Source: Oligoflexia bacterium (GTDB taxonomy: Bacteria > Bdellovibrionota_C > UBA2361 > JAFLCA01). Taken from it: a stretch of DNA of 41,256 nucleotides. The notes under the pieces are model-generated. The model saw nothing but the letters and a program-made list of their open reading frames with translations, did no database searches and was not told the DNA's origin. Both the position numbers and the translations under genes were made by a program. The stretch lies in the NCBI GenBank assembly GCA_019694465.1, contig JAIBBV010000034.1, forward strand, positions 1 to 41,256. Reading direction: 5' to 3'. This document shows positions 8,307 through 16,949 of this stretch, piece by piece. Every line of letters starts with the position of its first letter. Within the stretch, counting starts at the first letter, position 1.

Positions 8307-9703
8307 TCTACTTTTGTCGGAAAACTTCCCGAATAATCAGTCTCTAATAGCGCACGCGCGAAAGTGAAACCTTTAACGTATTGCCCCAACAGGAACGACT
8401 CATTAGGGCCGTGCTCATTGTCGTCGGCGGTGCCAAACCCCACCAATAACGGCTGAGCTTTGACTATATTTTGAATTTCAGCGATTACAGGCAGCGAAGC
8501 TCCAGACCAAAGAAATACTGGAGCTTTGGAGTTGAACTTTCTTAGTAGCGCTCCCGTGCGAGTATACAAGTCTGCACGTGGATCGGCACTAGTCGGACGA
8601 GCTATGGCCCGTTGCATAAGGAATTCAACACGACAGCCGACAGGCACCTGTGACTGTAAGAAGCTCACTAATCTGTCGAGCTCCTCCTGCGGTTCCTGGT
8701 TCGCCACAAGTCGCATTGAGAGCACAGCTTGTGCCTCTATTGGGATGCTGGTCTTGATGCCAGGTCCGCTAAACCCAGAGTGTATGCTGTGCACCTCAAG
8801 CGTGGGGCGGAAAAATACTCGCTCGAGGGCATTAAATTGAAGTTCTCCACTAAGTTCGCTTACGCCGATGTTACGAGCGTAGGCCGCGCTGTCAAATGGG
8901 ATCTGCGCAAGCAGTTCTCTTTGTGTTGGACTTACTGGCTGCACCTTAGAATAAAAGCCCGGTACCGCAACTTTTCCGCTTTCGTCGTGTAGTTTTCCCA
9001 GCATCTGAGCGATGGCAACAGCTGGATTAGGTACCCGCCCACCATGATTACCTGAATGCAATTCTCGCGATGCGCCGTGTATACTGAAACGTAAAATGGC
9101 AGCACCCCTCAAGCCCATAATTAAAGCAGGATCAGCGCTATCAAAGCCCGCCGTCTCACTAGCTGCTATTACATGGGCCGAAAGCTCCGGAACCAGTCGC
9201 TTAAGCTCTGACAATAGCGATGAGCTGCCAGACTCCTCCTCGCCATCCAAAAGTACTTTCACGTTCCAAGCCAAGCTATTCGCATGCAGTGCCTCGCGTA
9301 AGGCGACAAGCCAGAAAAATGTTTGGCCTTTATTATCACGCGCGCCTCGGGCAAAAAGTCGTTCCCCTCGAACCTGTGCCTCAAAGGGGTCCGCCAGCCA
9401 TGTATCTCTATCCCCCGGTGGTTGTACATCGTAATGCCCATACACCAGTAATGTGGGTAGGCCGGGACGTTGCTTTGTTTGGGCAAAAATAAGTGGGTTG
9501 CCTGCGGTCTCAATTGGGCGAACTTCAAGCCCGGGCAACTCAGCCAAAAATTCTATCAGCCATTTTGCGCAAGCCTTGCAGTCGGCTTTATAAGCCGTGT
9601 CACTGCTGATGCTCTTAAATGCGAGCAACTTACCCAACTCATCGAAAAAATTGCGCGGCAAACCTTGAGTAAGGGAAGTTGGTATTAAATTGGAATTAAT
9701 CAT
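8303..9703 (-). CDS. M20 family metallopeptidase/deacylase
   Basis: The protein has 466 aa. It carries the M20 motifs LLVYGHYDVQPP (metal His90 and catalytic-region Asp92), WLADPFEAQVRGERLFARGA, RDNKG (bridging Asp123), LLDGEEESGS (~151-160, catalytic and metal Glu) and SRELHSGNHGG for the dimerisation domain. It lacks a signal peptide, so it is cytoplasmic. The closest general pattern is the dipeptidase/carboxypeptidase branch; M20 enzymes also include N-succinyl- and N-acetyl-amino-acid deacylases. That is notable because NSAR-type racemases lie close by and known NSAR pathways use an M20 desuccinylase. The ATG at 9703 overlaps the start region of the divergent ligase; a TTG at residue 15 is an alternative start. 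Confidence 0.85.
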   Translation of the reverse strand: MINSNLIPTSLTQGLPRNFFDELGKLLAFKSISSDTAYKADCKACAKWLIEFLAELPGLEVRPIETAGNPLIFAQTKQRPGLPTLLVYGHYDVQPPGDRDTWLADPFEAQVRGERLFARGARDNKGQTFFWLVALREALHANSLAWNVKVLLDGEEESGSSSLLSELKRLVPELSAHVIAASETAGFDSADPALIMGLRGAAILRFSIHGASRELHSGNHGGRVPNPAVAIAQMLGKLHDESGKVAVPGFYSKVQPVSPTQRELLAQIPFDSAAYARNIGVSELSGELQFNALERVFFRPTLEVHSIHSGFSGPGIKTSIPIEAQAVLSMRLVANQEPQEELDRLVSFLQSQVPVGCRVEFLMQRAIARPTSADPRADLYTRTGALLRKFNSKAPVFLWSGASLPVIAEIQNIVKAQPLLVGFGTADDNEHGPNESFLLGQYVKGFTFARALLETDYSGSFPTKVE

Positions 9704-11249
9704 GGGCTTAAAGTATCATGCGGGCATGAAATTACATGGGGCTGAAATTGAGAAAACTATCGCTGCTGAGGAAACTGGTCAACCATTTCGGGTTGGTCCC
9801 GCTTATTTTGAACGATTGCGGGCAGCAGCGGAAGCACGTGGGACCTTTGTAGAAGTGCATCACGGGGACTTAGACCCCAAGGGCTGTATCGGGGTAATGT
9901 CATCCGACTTGGGAGAACAGGGGCTTGATAACGGCTATGGGCTGTTGGAGACAGCGCTACCACCTCTGCCAACCCTGGATGTTTTATATGAGCGACAGCT
10001 GCTAGACCTGAATACGGTACAGGAAGCGCTTGCCGCCGAGGGTGCTAGTACTCTCAATATGGCAATTCACCCGCTCGGACGCCGCGACTTCGACTCCTAC
10101 CGTGAACAGGTCGCACCCAAGGGAATTTACCGCTACATATGGTACCGCGGCTGGGACCATACTTCTGGTATGGACGGGCGCTCACAAAATAGCCCATCTA
10201 CATCCGTCGATGTTGATGAAGCGGCGATGGCTGTGTCTGTCGTTATTGGAGCTGGGGCAGCATTTATCGGCTTATGTGCCAATAGCCCCTTCGAAGAGGG
10301 ACGTGTAAGTGGCGCGAAGGAAACACGACTACTAATGTGGGAACGCATGTTTGGTGGCTCGCGCGCTAAAAGTGACCTTGAGAAAGCCAAGTTCCCCACC
10401 CAACCATTTCAATCCTTAGGAGATTATTTCCATTGGATGTTTGGGCCTGGTACGAATATGCACTTTGCGCATGCCTCCAGCACACAGGATTATCGTGGCA
10501 TAGGGGCCTCGCTTATTATTGTTGAAGGCAATCCAGGCTTGCTTGAGTTCCTTTCGCGTGCGGAATGGCGTGGCTACAGATTTGATGACCTAATGACGAA
10601 TTTCCCACCCCGTGAAACTGTACGTGTCGCACCCTCGCTTCGTCATCTTGAGCTTTTACAATGGGCCCAGTTCACTGGAGCACGTGTCAGGTTCCAGTTA
10701 GATCGACACGAAGAAATCCCGGCTGCCGAATTCGCAGCAGCCTGTCGTGGGGACGGTTCTCGCGATGTTGAGAAAATGTTGGCCCCGTATGTAAAGGCAA
10801 TGTGGATTGAAGGTCGCGATCCGGGGGCAAACTTCCCTGATCGTGAATTACTCGATATTGATGAGCAGGCTGCCCGCTCTATAATTATTGCCCCTTCGGC
10901 CTTGCAGGCCGGTTTGTTGCGTAATCTTTCCGCTGCTTCACAGTTTCTTCACTCACATGATTGGAATGATCTGGCGGCCTTGCGCGCAGCGGCTATACGC
11001 GACGGATTGGATGGACGTGTCGGGAACTTGAGTGTGCGCGCTTTTACCGAGCGTATCTTGGAAATTGCCGCGCAGGGGTTGCTACGGGCCGAGCACAAAT
11101 TCCTGGCTTATTTTGAATATGTGCTGAGAACAGGAAAAAACGGGGCGGATCGACAGCTGGCTTGGCTTGATCGCTACCACTCCGGTAGCCTAAGCGGGTT
11201 ACCTGAACTTGTTAAATCTAGAGTAGCCGTGCCAGCCTCCGTGAAGTAG
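9702..11249 (+). CDS. glutamate-cysteine-ligase-like (GCS2-type) amide ligase
   Basis: About 515 aa. It carries LHGAEIEKT (glutamate-binding acidic motif), NGYGLLETALPP, SPSTSVDVDEAAMAV and GLCANSPFEEGRVSGAKETR followed by LLMWERMF. This is the order of motifs in plant/proteobacterial-type glutamate-cysteine ligases, including the ASTQV...D and ANSPF segments. The family couples the gamma-carboxylate of Glu to an amine using ATP; the real substrate here is unknown. Possible starts are TTG 9690, ATG 9702 and ATG 9726. ATG 9702 is chosen for the GGAATTAATC spacing, but this start overlaps that of the divergent M20 gene. It lies 6 bases before the enolase-superfamily gene at 11256, implying co-transcription. 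It differs clearly from the interrupted relative at 4337. Confidence 0.75.
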   Translation: MGLKYHAGMKLHGAEIEKTIAAEETGQPFRVGPAYFERLRAAAEARGTFVEVHHGDLDPKGCIGVMSSDLGEQGLDNGYGLLETALPPLPTLDVLYERQLLDLNTVQEALAAEGASTLNMAIHPLGRRDFDSYREQVAPKGIYRYIWYRGWDHTSGMDGRSQNSPSTSVDVDEAAMAVSVVIGAGAAFIGLCANSPFEEGRVSGAKETRLLMWERMFGGSRAKSDLEKAKFPTQPFQSLGDYFHWMFGPGTNMHFAHASSTQDYRGIGASLIIVEGNPGLLEFLSRAEWRGYRFDDLMTNFPPRETVRVAPSLRHLELLQWAQFTGARVRFQLDRHEEIPAAEFAAACRGDGSRDVEKMLAPYVKAMWIEGRDPGANFPDRELLDIDEQAARSIIIAPSALQAGLLRNLSAASQFLHSHDWNDLAALRAAAIRDGLDGRVGNLSVRAFTERILEIAAQGLLRAEHKFLAYFEYVLRTGKNGADRQLAWLDRYHSGSLSGLPELVKSRVAVPASVK

Positions 11250-11255
11250 GACTAC

Positions 11256-12356
11256 ATGCTTAAGATTGATCGAATTGAAATTATTCGCTTTGAGCTGCCG
11301 CTAACGCACTCCTTTACGACAGCATTTGGCACTATCGATAAAAAGTCCAGCGTACTGGTGAGGCTTCATTCAAATGGTCTTGTAGGTTACGGGGAGGGCT
11401 CGACACTGAGTGCTCCGATTTATGTTCCGGAGTATGATCACGAAACTTTCGAGGTGCTACGTAGGTTCATTGCCCCGGCCTTAGTTAAAAAGGCATTTGA
11501 GTCGAGTGAAGATTTTTTGGCTGCTTTTGCCTTTGTGCGTGGGCATAATTTCGCACGGACTGCGATAGAATGCGCTTTTTGGGATCTGTGGGCCCAGTCG
11601 CAGGGAGGGAATCTTAGGGAGCTTATTGGTGGCACGCATTTGAAGGTTGAAGTAGGTGAGTCTTTAGGTATTAAGAGCTCCATCGACGAACTACTTGGGG
11701 AGGTCGCACTCCGACTCAAGGAAGGATACAAGCGCATTAAGGTTAAGATTAAGCCGGGCTGGGATCTTGAGCCGGTGCGCGAAATTCGGCGTGCCTTTGG
11801 TAACATTCCACTCATGGTTGACGGCAACTCTGGCTATACTACGGCTCATTTGCCCGTACTTAAAGCCTTAGACGAATTTGGGCTTATGATGATTGAGCAG
11901 CCACTGGCATATGACGACATTATTGACCACGCCGAGTTGCAGCGCCAAATCAGTACTCCAGTTTGCCTGGACGAGAGTATTTTATCTGCCGAAGACGCTC
12001 GTCGTGCGCTGGCAATCGGGGCCTGCAAAATTATTAACATTAAGCCTGGTCGAGTGGGCGGCGTTTTAGAGTCAAAAAAGATTCATGACTTGTGCGTTGC
12101 TAATGGAGTGCCCGTTTGGTGTGGCGGTATGCTTGAGTCGTCAATCGGTCGATTCTTCAATTTATGCGTTGCCAGCCTGCCTGGTTTTACGTTGCCGGCA
12201 GATATGAGCCCATCGCGCATTTTCTTCAAAGAGGACTTGGTGCGAAGGCCTTTGGACGTAATTGCCGGACTGGCCGACGTCCCATCCAGCATGGAAGAAT
12301 ATTCTGTCGATAGTGAGAAGATAGACTACTACGCACGTGAGAGGTGCGTGCTATAG
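11256..12356 (+). CDS. enolase-superfamily NSAR/OSBS-type enzyme
   Basis: The protein has 366 aa. It has the muconate-lactonizing subgroup layout: capping domain with GYGEGSTLSAPIYVPEY, KxK base pair at Lys162/Lys164 (KVKIKPGWD), metal ligands Asp189 (LMVDGNSGY), Glu214 (MIEQPLAYDD), Asp239 (CLDESI), second base Lys263 (INIKPGRVGG) and the GVPVWCGGMLES block. These residues fit N-succinylamino-acid racemase and o-succinylbenzoate synthase (MenC), which cannot be told apart by motif. No other menaquinone gene is nearby and an M20 hydrolase and ligases are, so racemisation of an N-acyl amino acid is favoured. It follows the GCS2-like gene by 6 bases. Confidence 0.85.
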   Translation: MLKIDRIEIIRFELPLTHSFTTAFGTIDKKSSVLVRLHSNGLVGYGEGSTLSAPIYVPEYDHETFEVLRRFIAPALVKKAFESSEDFLAAFAFVRGHNFARTAIECAFWDLWAQSQGGNLRELIGGTHLKVEVGESLGIKSSIDELLGEVALRLKEGYKRIKVKIKPGWDLEPVREIRRAFGNIPLMVDGNSGYTTAHLPVLKALDEFGLMMIEQPLAYDDIIDHAELQRQISTPVCLDESILSAEDARRALAIGACKIINIKPGRVGGVLESKKIHDLCVANGVPVWCGGMLESSIGRFFNLCVASLPGFTLPADMSPSRIFFKEDLVRRPLDVIAGLADVPSSMEEYSVDSEKIDYYARERCVL

Positions 12357-12476
12357 TGGGATTTGACCTAAGAGTTAAACTAGAGAGTTCACTGTGCCTG
12401 CCCTGAGCCGCATGTCGCTGATCGCAGTGCACCGAGACTCCGAACTTGTGTCTTAATCTATTTCCAACTCTGGACA

Positions 12477-13679
12477 CTATGGGCGCGGCTGTTGGCCTCG
12501 CTCTACAGCACGCTCTGCAGCTTGCTCGGAATGTCCGGCATCTAAAGCTCCTGCAGTCAGTGAGCGCGCGCCACTAGGCGTAACTTCAAAGATTTCGCGG
12601 CTGCACCTAACTAATTGAGGAATGTCGACGCCATAGTCAGCAAGTCCATCTGGGACTTTCGCCAGTCCCCCTTCAACTGTTAGCGGACGCTGTACAAGAT
12701 CATGCTTAAAGTACATGTCGCTAGGGGACATGTCGGCTGGAAGAGTGAAGCCCGGTAGTGACGCTACCGCTAAGTTAAAAAAGCGCCCTATCGATGACTC
12801 AAGCATGCCTCCGCACCAAACTGGCACCCCGCGCCCAACGCATAAGTCATGAATTCTTTTAGACTCAGAAACTCCACCCACTCTACCAGGCTTAATGTTA
12901 ATAATTTTGCAGGCCCCAATGTCGAGCGCCTTGCGCGCATCCTCGGCAGATAGAATGCTCTCATCAAGGCAAACTGGGGTGCTAATCTGGCGCTGAAGTT
13001 GCGCGTGATCGATGATGTCATCGTATCCAAGCGGTTGTTCCATCATCATTAGATTAAAACCATCAAGCGCCTTTAAAGCTCCAATATGTGCGAGGGTAAA
13101 GCTAGAGTTCCCATCAACCATTAAGGGTATATTCGGAAATGCGCCGCGAACTGCAGCAACGGGCTCTCTTTCCCAACCGGGCTCAATCTTAAGTTTAATG
13201 CGTCGATATCCCTCAGTGATGCGGGTCTGAACTTCCTTTAGCAGAGCGTCGATCGTAGGTTTAATTCCAATCGATTCCCCTACCTCTATCTCCTGCGCCT
13301 TGCCACCAAGGATGTCACGCAGTGGGCGGCCCTGTGCTTGGGCATACAGATCCCAGGCCGCACATTCGACAGCTGTCTTGGCCATTTGGAAGCCCTTCAC
13401 GTGGGCAAAGGCGCGGTAGAGATCGTCCGGGGAAGCAAACTCCTTTCCAACAACTGCAGGAAGCAGATGATCTCGAAGTGCCATTGCTGCTACTGCGGTG
13501 TATTCAGCTACGTACATCGGGGCTGGTAAAGTTGCACCTTCACCATAGCCAACATTGCCAGCTGCATCATTAAGGGCGACTAGCACGCTTTGCTTTTTAT
13601 CGATCACTCCGAAAGCTGTCTTAAATGAGCCTTTTAGTGGCAGTTCGAACACATATATTGTGGCAGATCTGATTTCCAT
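12477..13679 (-). CDS. second NSAR/OSBS-type enolase-superfamily enzyme
   Basis: The protein has 400 aa and is a paralogue of the 11256 product, convergent with it across a 120-base gap that shows no obvious terminator. All catalytic positions are kept at the same numbering: KLK at 162-164, Asp189, Glu214, Asp239, Lys263. The stretch from LQRQISTPVCLDES through GGMLESSIGRFFNL to PGFTLPADMSPS is almost identical in the two. It differs by a ~35-residue C-terminal tail rich in Ala, Glu, Arg and Gln (SEQAAERAVERGQQPRP) that is not typical of the family. Duplication followed by divergence toward a second substrate is likely. The ATG at 13679 gives the normal family N-terminus, MEIRSATIYVFELPLKGSF. 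Confidence 0.85.
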   Translation of the reverse strand: MEIRSATIYVFELPLKGSFKTAFGVIDKKQSVLVALNDAAGNVGYGEGATLPAPMYVAEYTAVAAMALRDHLLPAVVGKEFASPDDLYRAFAHVKGFQMAKTAVECAAWDLYAQAQGRPLRDILGGKAQEIEVGESIGIKPTIDALLKEVQTRITEGYRRIKLKIEPGWEREPVAAVRGAFPNIPLMVDGNSSFTLAHIGALKALDGFNLMMMEQPLGYDDIIDHAQLQRQISTPVCLDESILSAEDARKALDIGACKIINIKPGRVGGVSESKRIHDLCVGRGVPVWCGGMLESSIGRFFNLAVASLPGFTLPADMSPSDMYFKHDLVQRPLTVEGGLAKVPDGLADYGVDIPQLVRCSREIFEVTPSGARSLTAGALDAGHSEQAAERAVERGQQPRP

Positions 13680-13897
13680 AAAATCAATTGCTATGCAGTC
13701 TTAGGAGCTAGCCAGGAGTCGAAATTTGAGTCGCCCGGACTCTTGGCAGTCGGTTCCAGGCAGCAGTAAGTAGAATACTTTACTTGCCAAAGCTAATCAA
13801 ATCAGTGGTTTGAGGCATAGATTTAGTCCGATTTTGTTGAATAGCTTTGGGCTTATTGGCATACTGTGGAAACGTTCTCTTGCAATGAGGTAGGCAA

Positions 13898-14080
13898 ATG
13901 ACATCTTGGGAAGGCTTTTCAGATTCAGACTCTTCGGATAAAGAAGTGCTCGCAAAGATTGAAACATTGCGGGCGGAGATTCGGCACTCGATTGAGCTAT
14001 TGTTGGCCTCGCCAAATGTGCCTGAGGAAATAAAAATTCAACTTCGCATCGGTCAGCCTGCTGACTCCAAAGTCAATTAG
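13898..14080 (+). CDS. 60-aa acidic/helical small protein, unknown
   Basis: A 60-aa ORF starts at ATG 13898 after a good ribosome-binding site (GAGGT about 8 bases upstream). The sequence MTSWEGFSDSDSSDKEVLAK has an acidic N-terminus, then a probable helix (KIETLRAEIRHSIELLLASP) and NVPEEIKIQLRIG. I do not recognise it. It lies 57 bases before the PaaK-like ligase gene on the same strand, so it may share its transcript. An accessory role or a substrate of that enzyme is conceivable, but nothing in the sequence proves either. It has no phosphopantetheine-type GxDS motif, so a carrier protein is unlikely. Confidence 0.5.
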   Translation: MTSWEGFSDSDSSDKEVLAKIETLRAEIRHSIELLLASPNVPEEIKIQLRIGQPADSKVN

Positions 14081-14137
14081 GATCCGAAGACGCGTTTTGC
14101 AATCAATTTTTGGGGCTGTAAGTAGTAGGTGTGGCGT

Positions 14138-15874
14138 ATGGTGAGCACGGGGACTGAGGGGCAAAATCCGCAGGACGTTATAGTTAGGGCGCATCGAGAT
14201 GTTGGTGAGCTTGTAGCTATGCTAGCAGCATTTCAGCGTGCAGATCGTGTAGATGCACTTCTCTCGCAGGGGGGACGCCACATGTCGCCCACTGAGGTTG
14301 CGGAGCGACTCGCGCAAGTGAGCGAAGCAGCGAGAGCCTTGCTCGTGCATTTTGGCGTTAATGGTAGCAATGCTATTGCGAGCCAGCATGCCACTGTGAT
14401 GGACCGTAGTAGGCACTTGGTGCTTGGGATTTTGGGCGAGATTCAAGGAATTGCGCGCGCTTATCCGGCTGAGACCTTGACGCCAGCAGAGCTGCAAGAG
14501 CGGCAGCTTAAGATGCTTAATGCGTACATTCGTTTCGCAAGAGAGCATTCTACGTATTGGCGCGAAAAGCTACCGGCGGAGCCGCTTACACGCCCAGAAG
14601 ACGTTCTTAAGCTGCCAGTGACGACTAAGGCCGACATCATGCAATTTCACACTGGCCCTCTGGTCGCTGACATTCAGGCTGGTAAGTCTCCGCTTGAGAT
14701 CCAAACTCCCATGATGACGATGCCTCTAGCAGGACTAGAGCTGTGGAAGACTAGCGCCAGCTCGGGGGTAGCCACAGTGACAGTACGTACGCCAGAGGAA
14801 ATGCAGGCATCGAACAACGATATCGGTCGTTTCCTGCGTCGCTGGGTTGGGCCAGGAGATAGGATTGGAAATTTCATGCATGCCGGTAGTGGCTGGTCCG
14901 GTTCTATTGCCGTGCGGGAATCGCTCAACTTCATGGGTGTAGTGACAGAGTTCCTTGGCAATTCTGATGAGCCAGCCGCCTTGGTAGCTGATTGGCAGCG
15001 TTTCGGGTTCAACGGAGTATTTGTTAATCCGTCTTGGTTGGCGCGCTTTTTGACTACACTTGAAACTACGCCAAACCTTCGCTACCTACTTGACGCTATC
15101 CCACCGATTGAGAAGTTTCCATTTGGAGGTGAGCCGCCAAGCGCGACAGTCACTACGCATGATGGGCGCTCTATTCCGCTGCCGACCTACCTACGTGAGC
15201 GCTGGAATACAACTTTGATATCAGTTTACTCCGGAACTGAAATTGGGCTTGTCGGTATCCCCATGACGCCTCAACAGCGTCAGGCGATTCATTTTACAGC
15301 CATGGACGATCTGGCCTTGATTGAGATGATCAATGAGAGTGGCGCGCCGGCAGGTAAGGGGGATGAGGCTGAATTAGTAGTAACTCGTTTCACTAATATA
15401 GCTGTTCCGTTGGTGCGTTTTGCTAGCGGAGATGGTGTAGTTTTGTTAAATGAGTCGACCGCGGAAGGCAAGGGATCGCGAGTTTTCTCGTTCTCAAAGA
15501 AGGGCACTAGAACAGATGATACTTTGATTATTGAGAATGCCAAGATTTTTAACGGTACACGCGTAGCCACTGCTGTTGGGGAGAGATTCTTGACTATAGC
15601 GCAGATAATTATTCAAGATCGCCAAGGCGAGCCGGGCACATTGATTACAATTAGGACCGAACGGCCACTTAGTGATACTGAGAAGCCTTTGGCAGAGCAG
15701 CTCGTTCGTGAAAAGATTTATGAAATTGAGAGCAGCGACGAGGTTAGGGAACTCCTAGGTCGAACGGTTTTTGCTTTTGGAAGCCCATGCGAAAAAACAA
15801 GTTCCGGCAAGATGAGGCCTGTACTTAATCGACGCGGCCAAGCTGGTCCGGCGGGGGCAACGTCTGGCAAGTAA
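14138..15874 (+). CDS. PaaK-like adenylate-forming enzyme
   Basis: About 578 aa from ATG 14138 (AGTAGGTG lies upstream; a GTG at 14129 is an alternative). Residues 1-120 are helical. Residues 120-578 form an AMP-binding domain of the phenylacetate-CoA ligase/F390 synthetase type: AREHSTYWREKL, LPVTTKADIM, the phosphate-binding loop TSASSG (205-210), YSGTEIG (~365-371, the A5 motif), RFASGDGV (A7-like) and EKTSSGKMRP near the C-terminus with the A10 lysine. Such enzymes activate an aryl or other carboxylate as the acyl-AMP and pass it to CoA or an amine. No carrier or condensation domain follows. The N-terminal helical extension is unusual for PaaK. Confidence 0.8.
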   Translation: MVSTGTEGQNPQDVIVRAHRDVGELVAMLAAFQRADRVDALLSQGGRHMSPTEVAERLAQVSEAARALLVHFGVNGSNAIASQHATVMDRSRHLVLGILGEIQGIARAYPAETLTPAELQERQLKMLNAYIRFAREHSTYWREKLPAEPLTRPEDVLKLPVTTKADIMQFHTGPLVADIQAGKSPLEIQTPMMTMPLAGLELWKTSASSGVATVTVRTPEEMQASNNDIGRFLRRWVGPGDRIGNFMHAGSGWSGSIAVRESLNFMGVVTEFLGNSDEPAALVADWQRFGFNGVFVNPSWLARFLTTLETTPNLRYLLDAIPPIEKFPFGGEPPSATVTTHDGRSIPLPTYLRERWNTTLISVYSGTEIGLVGIPMTPQQRQAIHFTAMDDLALIEMINESGAPAGKGDEAELVVTRFTNIAVPLVRFASGDGVVLLNESTAEGKGSRVFSFSKKGTRTDDTLIIENAKIFNGTRVATAVGERFLTIAQIIIQDRQGEPGTLITIRTERPLSDTEKPLAEQLVREKIYEIESSDEVRELLGRTVFAFGSPCEKTSSGKMRPVLNRRGQAGPAGATSGK

Positions 15875-15966
15875 CTGGCGTGCCTATTAAAAGCCCGAAG
15901 TAGGGGCCATTTGTAATTGGCGCGAAGAGTACACCTGTGGCGCTTGATTTTTAGGTTTCAGCGGCA

Positions 15967-16827
15967 TTGAATACCGGTATGAACGCGGCTGACATTATTA
16001 CGTTTATTGGCAAGACTGAGAGTCAGTATCCAGGGGCTAGGGTAGGTTTTTGCGCTAGAAACCTAAAGAATGGACAGTGCCTTGAATACAAGGCTTCCCA
16101 AAAGATTGAGGCTGCTAGCGTTATTAAGGTTTTTCTTGCTTATCAGTTTCTTTTTGAAAAGCGAGAGCTTTTAGATAAAGAGCTGCGCGTGGATGCTGCG
16201 CAGCGGGATGCAGCAGTGGGTGCCGGCGTGCTTAAGTTGTTCAGCGCCTCAGAATTTATTTTGTCCTATCGCGATTTGTTAATGCTTACACTTTCCATTA
16301 GTGACAATTTCGCCACTGCACTTATCCTTGAGGCTGTAGGTGGAATTAGTGGGTTTAATCGTTTTGTGGCTGGGCTGCCTGGACTAAGCTGTACGCAGTG
16401 GATTTCAGAGTTGACTCCACAACTCTTTGCTAGTGGAAATTTAGCGTTCAGCAGTGCAGCTGATTTGGCTAGCTTTGCAGCTCTACTGGATGCTCGTGGT
16501 GGTGCGGCAGAGCAGGACTTTTTGCGTTTATTTGCACTAGAGCATGAGTTCTATGTAGATCGTTTAGGTCGCTTATTACCGCTAGATGGACTCATGGATG
16601 GACCTAGTCCAATCAAGTATTTTGGCTCCAAAGGCGGTACGTTCTCACGTCTAGGGGTTACCGGCGATTTTGCGATTGTTGAATATAAAGGCGGTCAACG
16701 CATCGCTATAGCTGCGCTTAGCGAGGGCTTTTATTCCAAGAATGGGCGTCGCAACGCACACATAGACCACCCAGCTTCCCTATTTTTGGCTGAGTTGGGC
16801 GAGCTTGTATGTCGCTACTGGGCCTGA
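15967..16827 (+). CDS. class A beta-lactamase-like serine hydrolase, apparently cytoplasmic
   Basis: The protein has 286 aa from the TTG at 15967; an ATG four codons later at 15979 is equally possible. It shows the class A triad of motifs: Ser51-x-x-Lys54 (SVIK), Ser112-Asp113-Asn114 (SDN) and Lys222-Gly-Gly (KGGT, in place of KTG). The omega-loop glutamate motif of true penicillinases is not evident, so resistance is not implied. There is no signal peptide or lipobox, unlike nearly all class A enzymes, so it should act in the cytoplasm. Possible roles are acyl transfer or hydrolysis of an amide in the surrounding amino-acid-ligase cluster. It lies 93 bases after the PaaK-like gene. Confidence 0.8.
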   Translation: MNTGMNAADIITFIGKTESQYPGARVGFCARNLKNGQCLEYKASQKIEAASVIKVFLAYQFLFEKRELLDKELRVDAAQRDAAVGAGVLKLFSASEFILSYRDLLMLTLSISDNFATALILEAVGGISGFNRFVAGLPGLSCTQWISELTPQLFASGNLAFSSAADLASFAALLDARGGAAEQDFLRLFALEHEFYVDRLGRLLPLDGLMDGPSPIKYFGSKGGTFSRLGVTGDFAIVEYKGGQRIAIAALSEGFYSKNGRRNAHIDHPASLFLAELGELVCRYWA

Positions 16828-16949
16828 CAATAAATTAGCAATTCTTTGTTTGACTCTCGGAGTGCCCTCCGTTAGCCTCTGGGCTCACTGGTTGTTCTTT
16901 AGTCAAATTTCTCATTTTAGGGATAGGCGTAAGTAGGGGAGGTGTTCCT

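Noticed and set aside
11256..13679. MenC assignment for either enolase-superfamily gene
   Set aside because: The motifs cannot separate MenC from NSAR and no menaquinone genes surround them, so no gene symbol was given.
15967..16827. Antibiotic-resistance beta-lactamase
   Set aside because: No signal peptide, KGG in place of KTG and no evident omega-loop glutamate; resistance is not supported.
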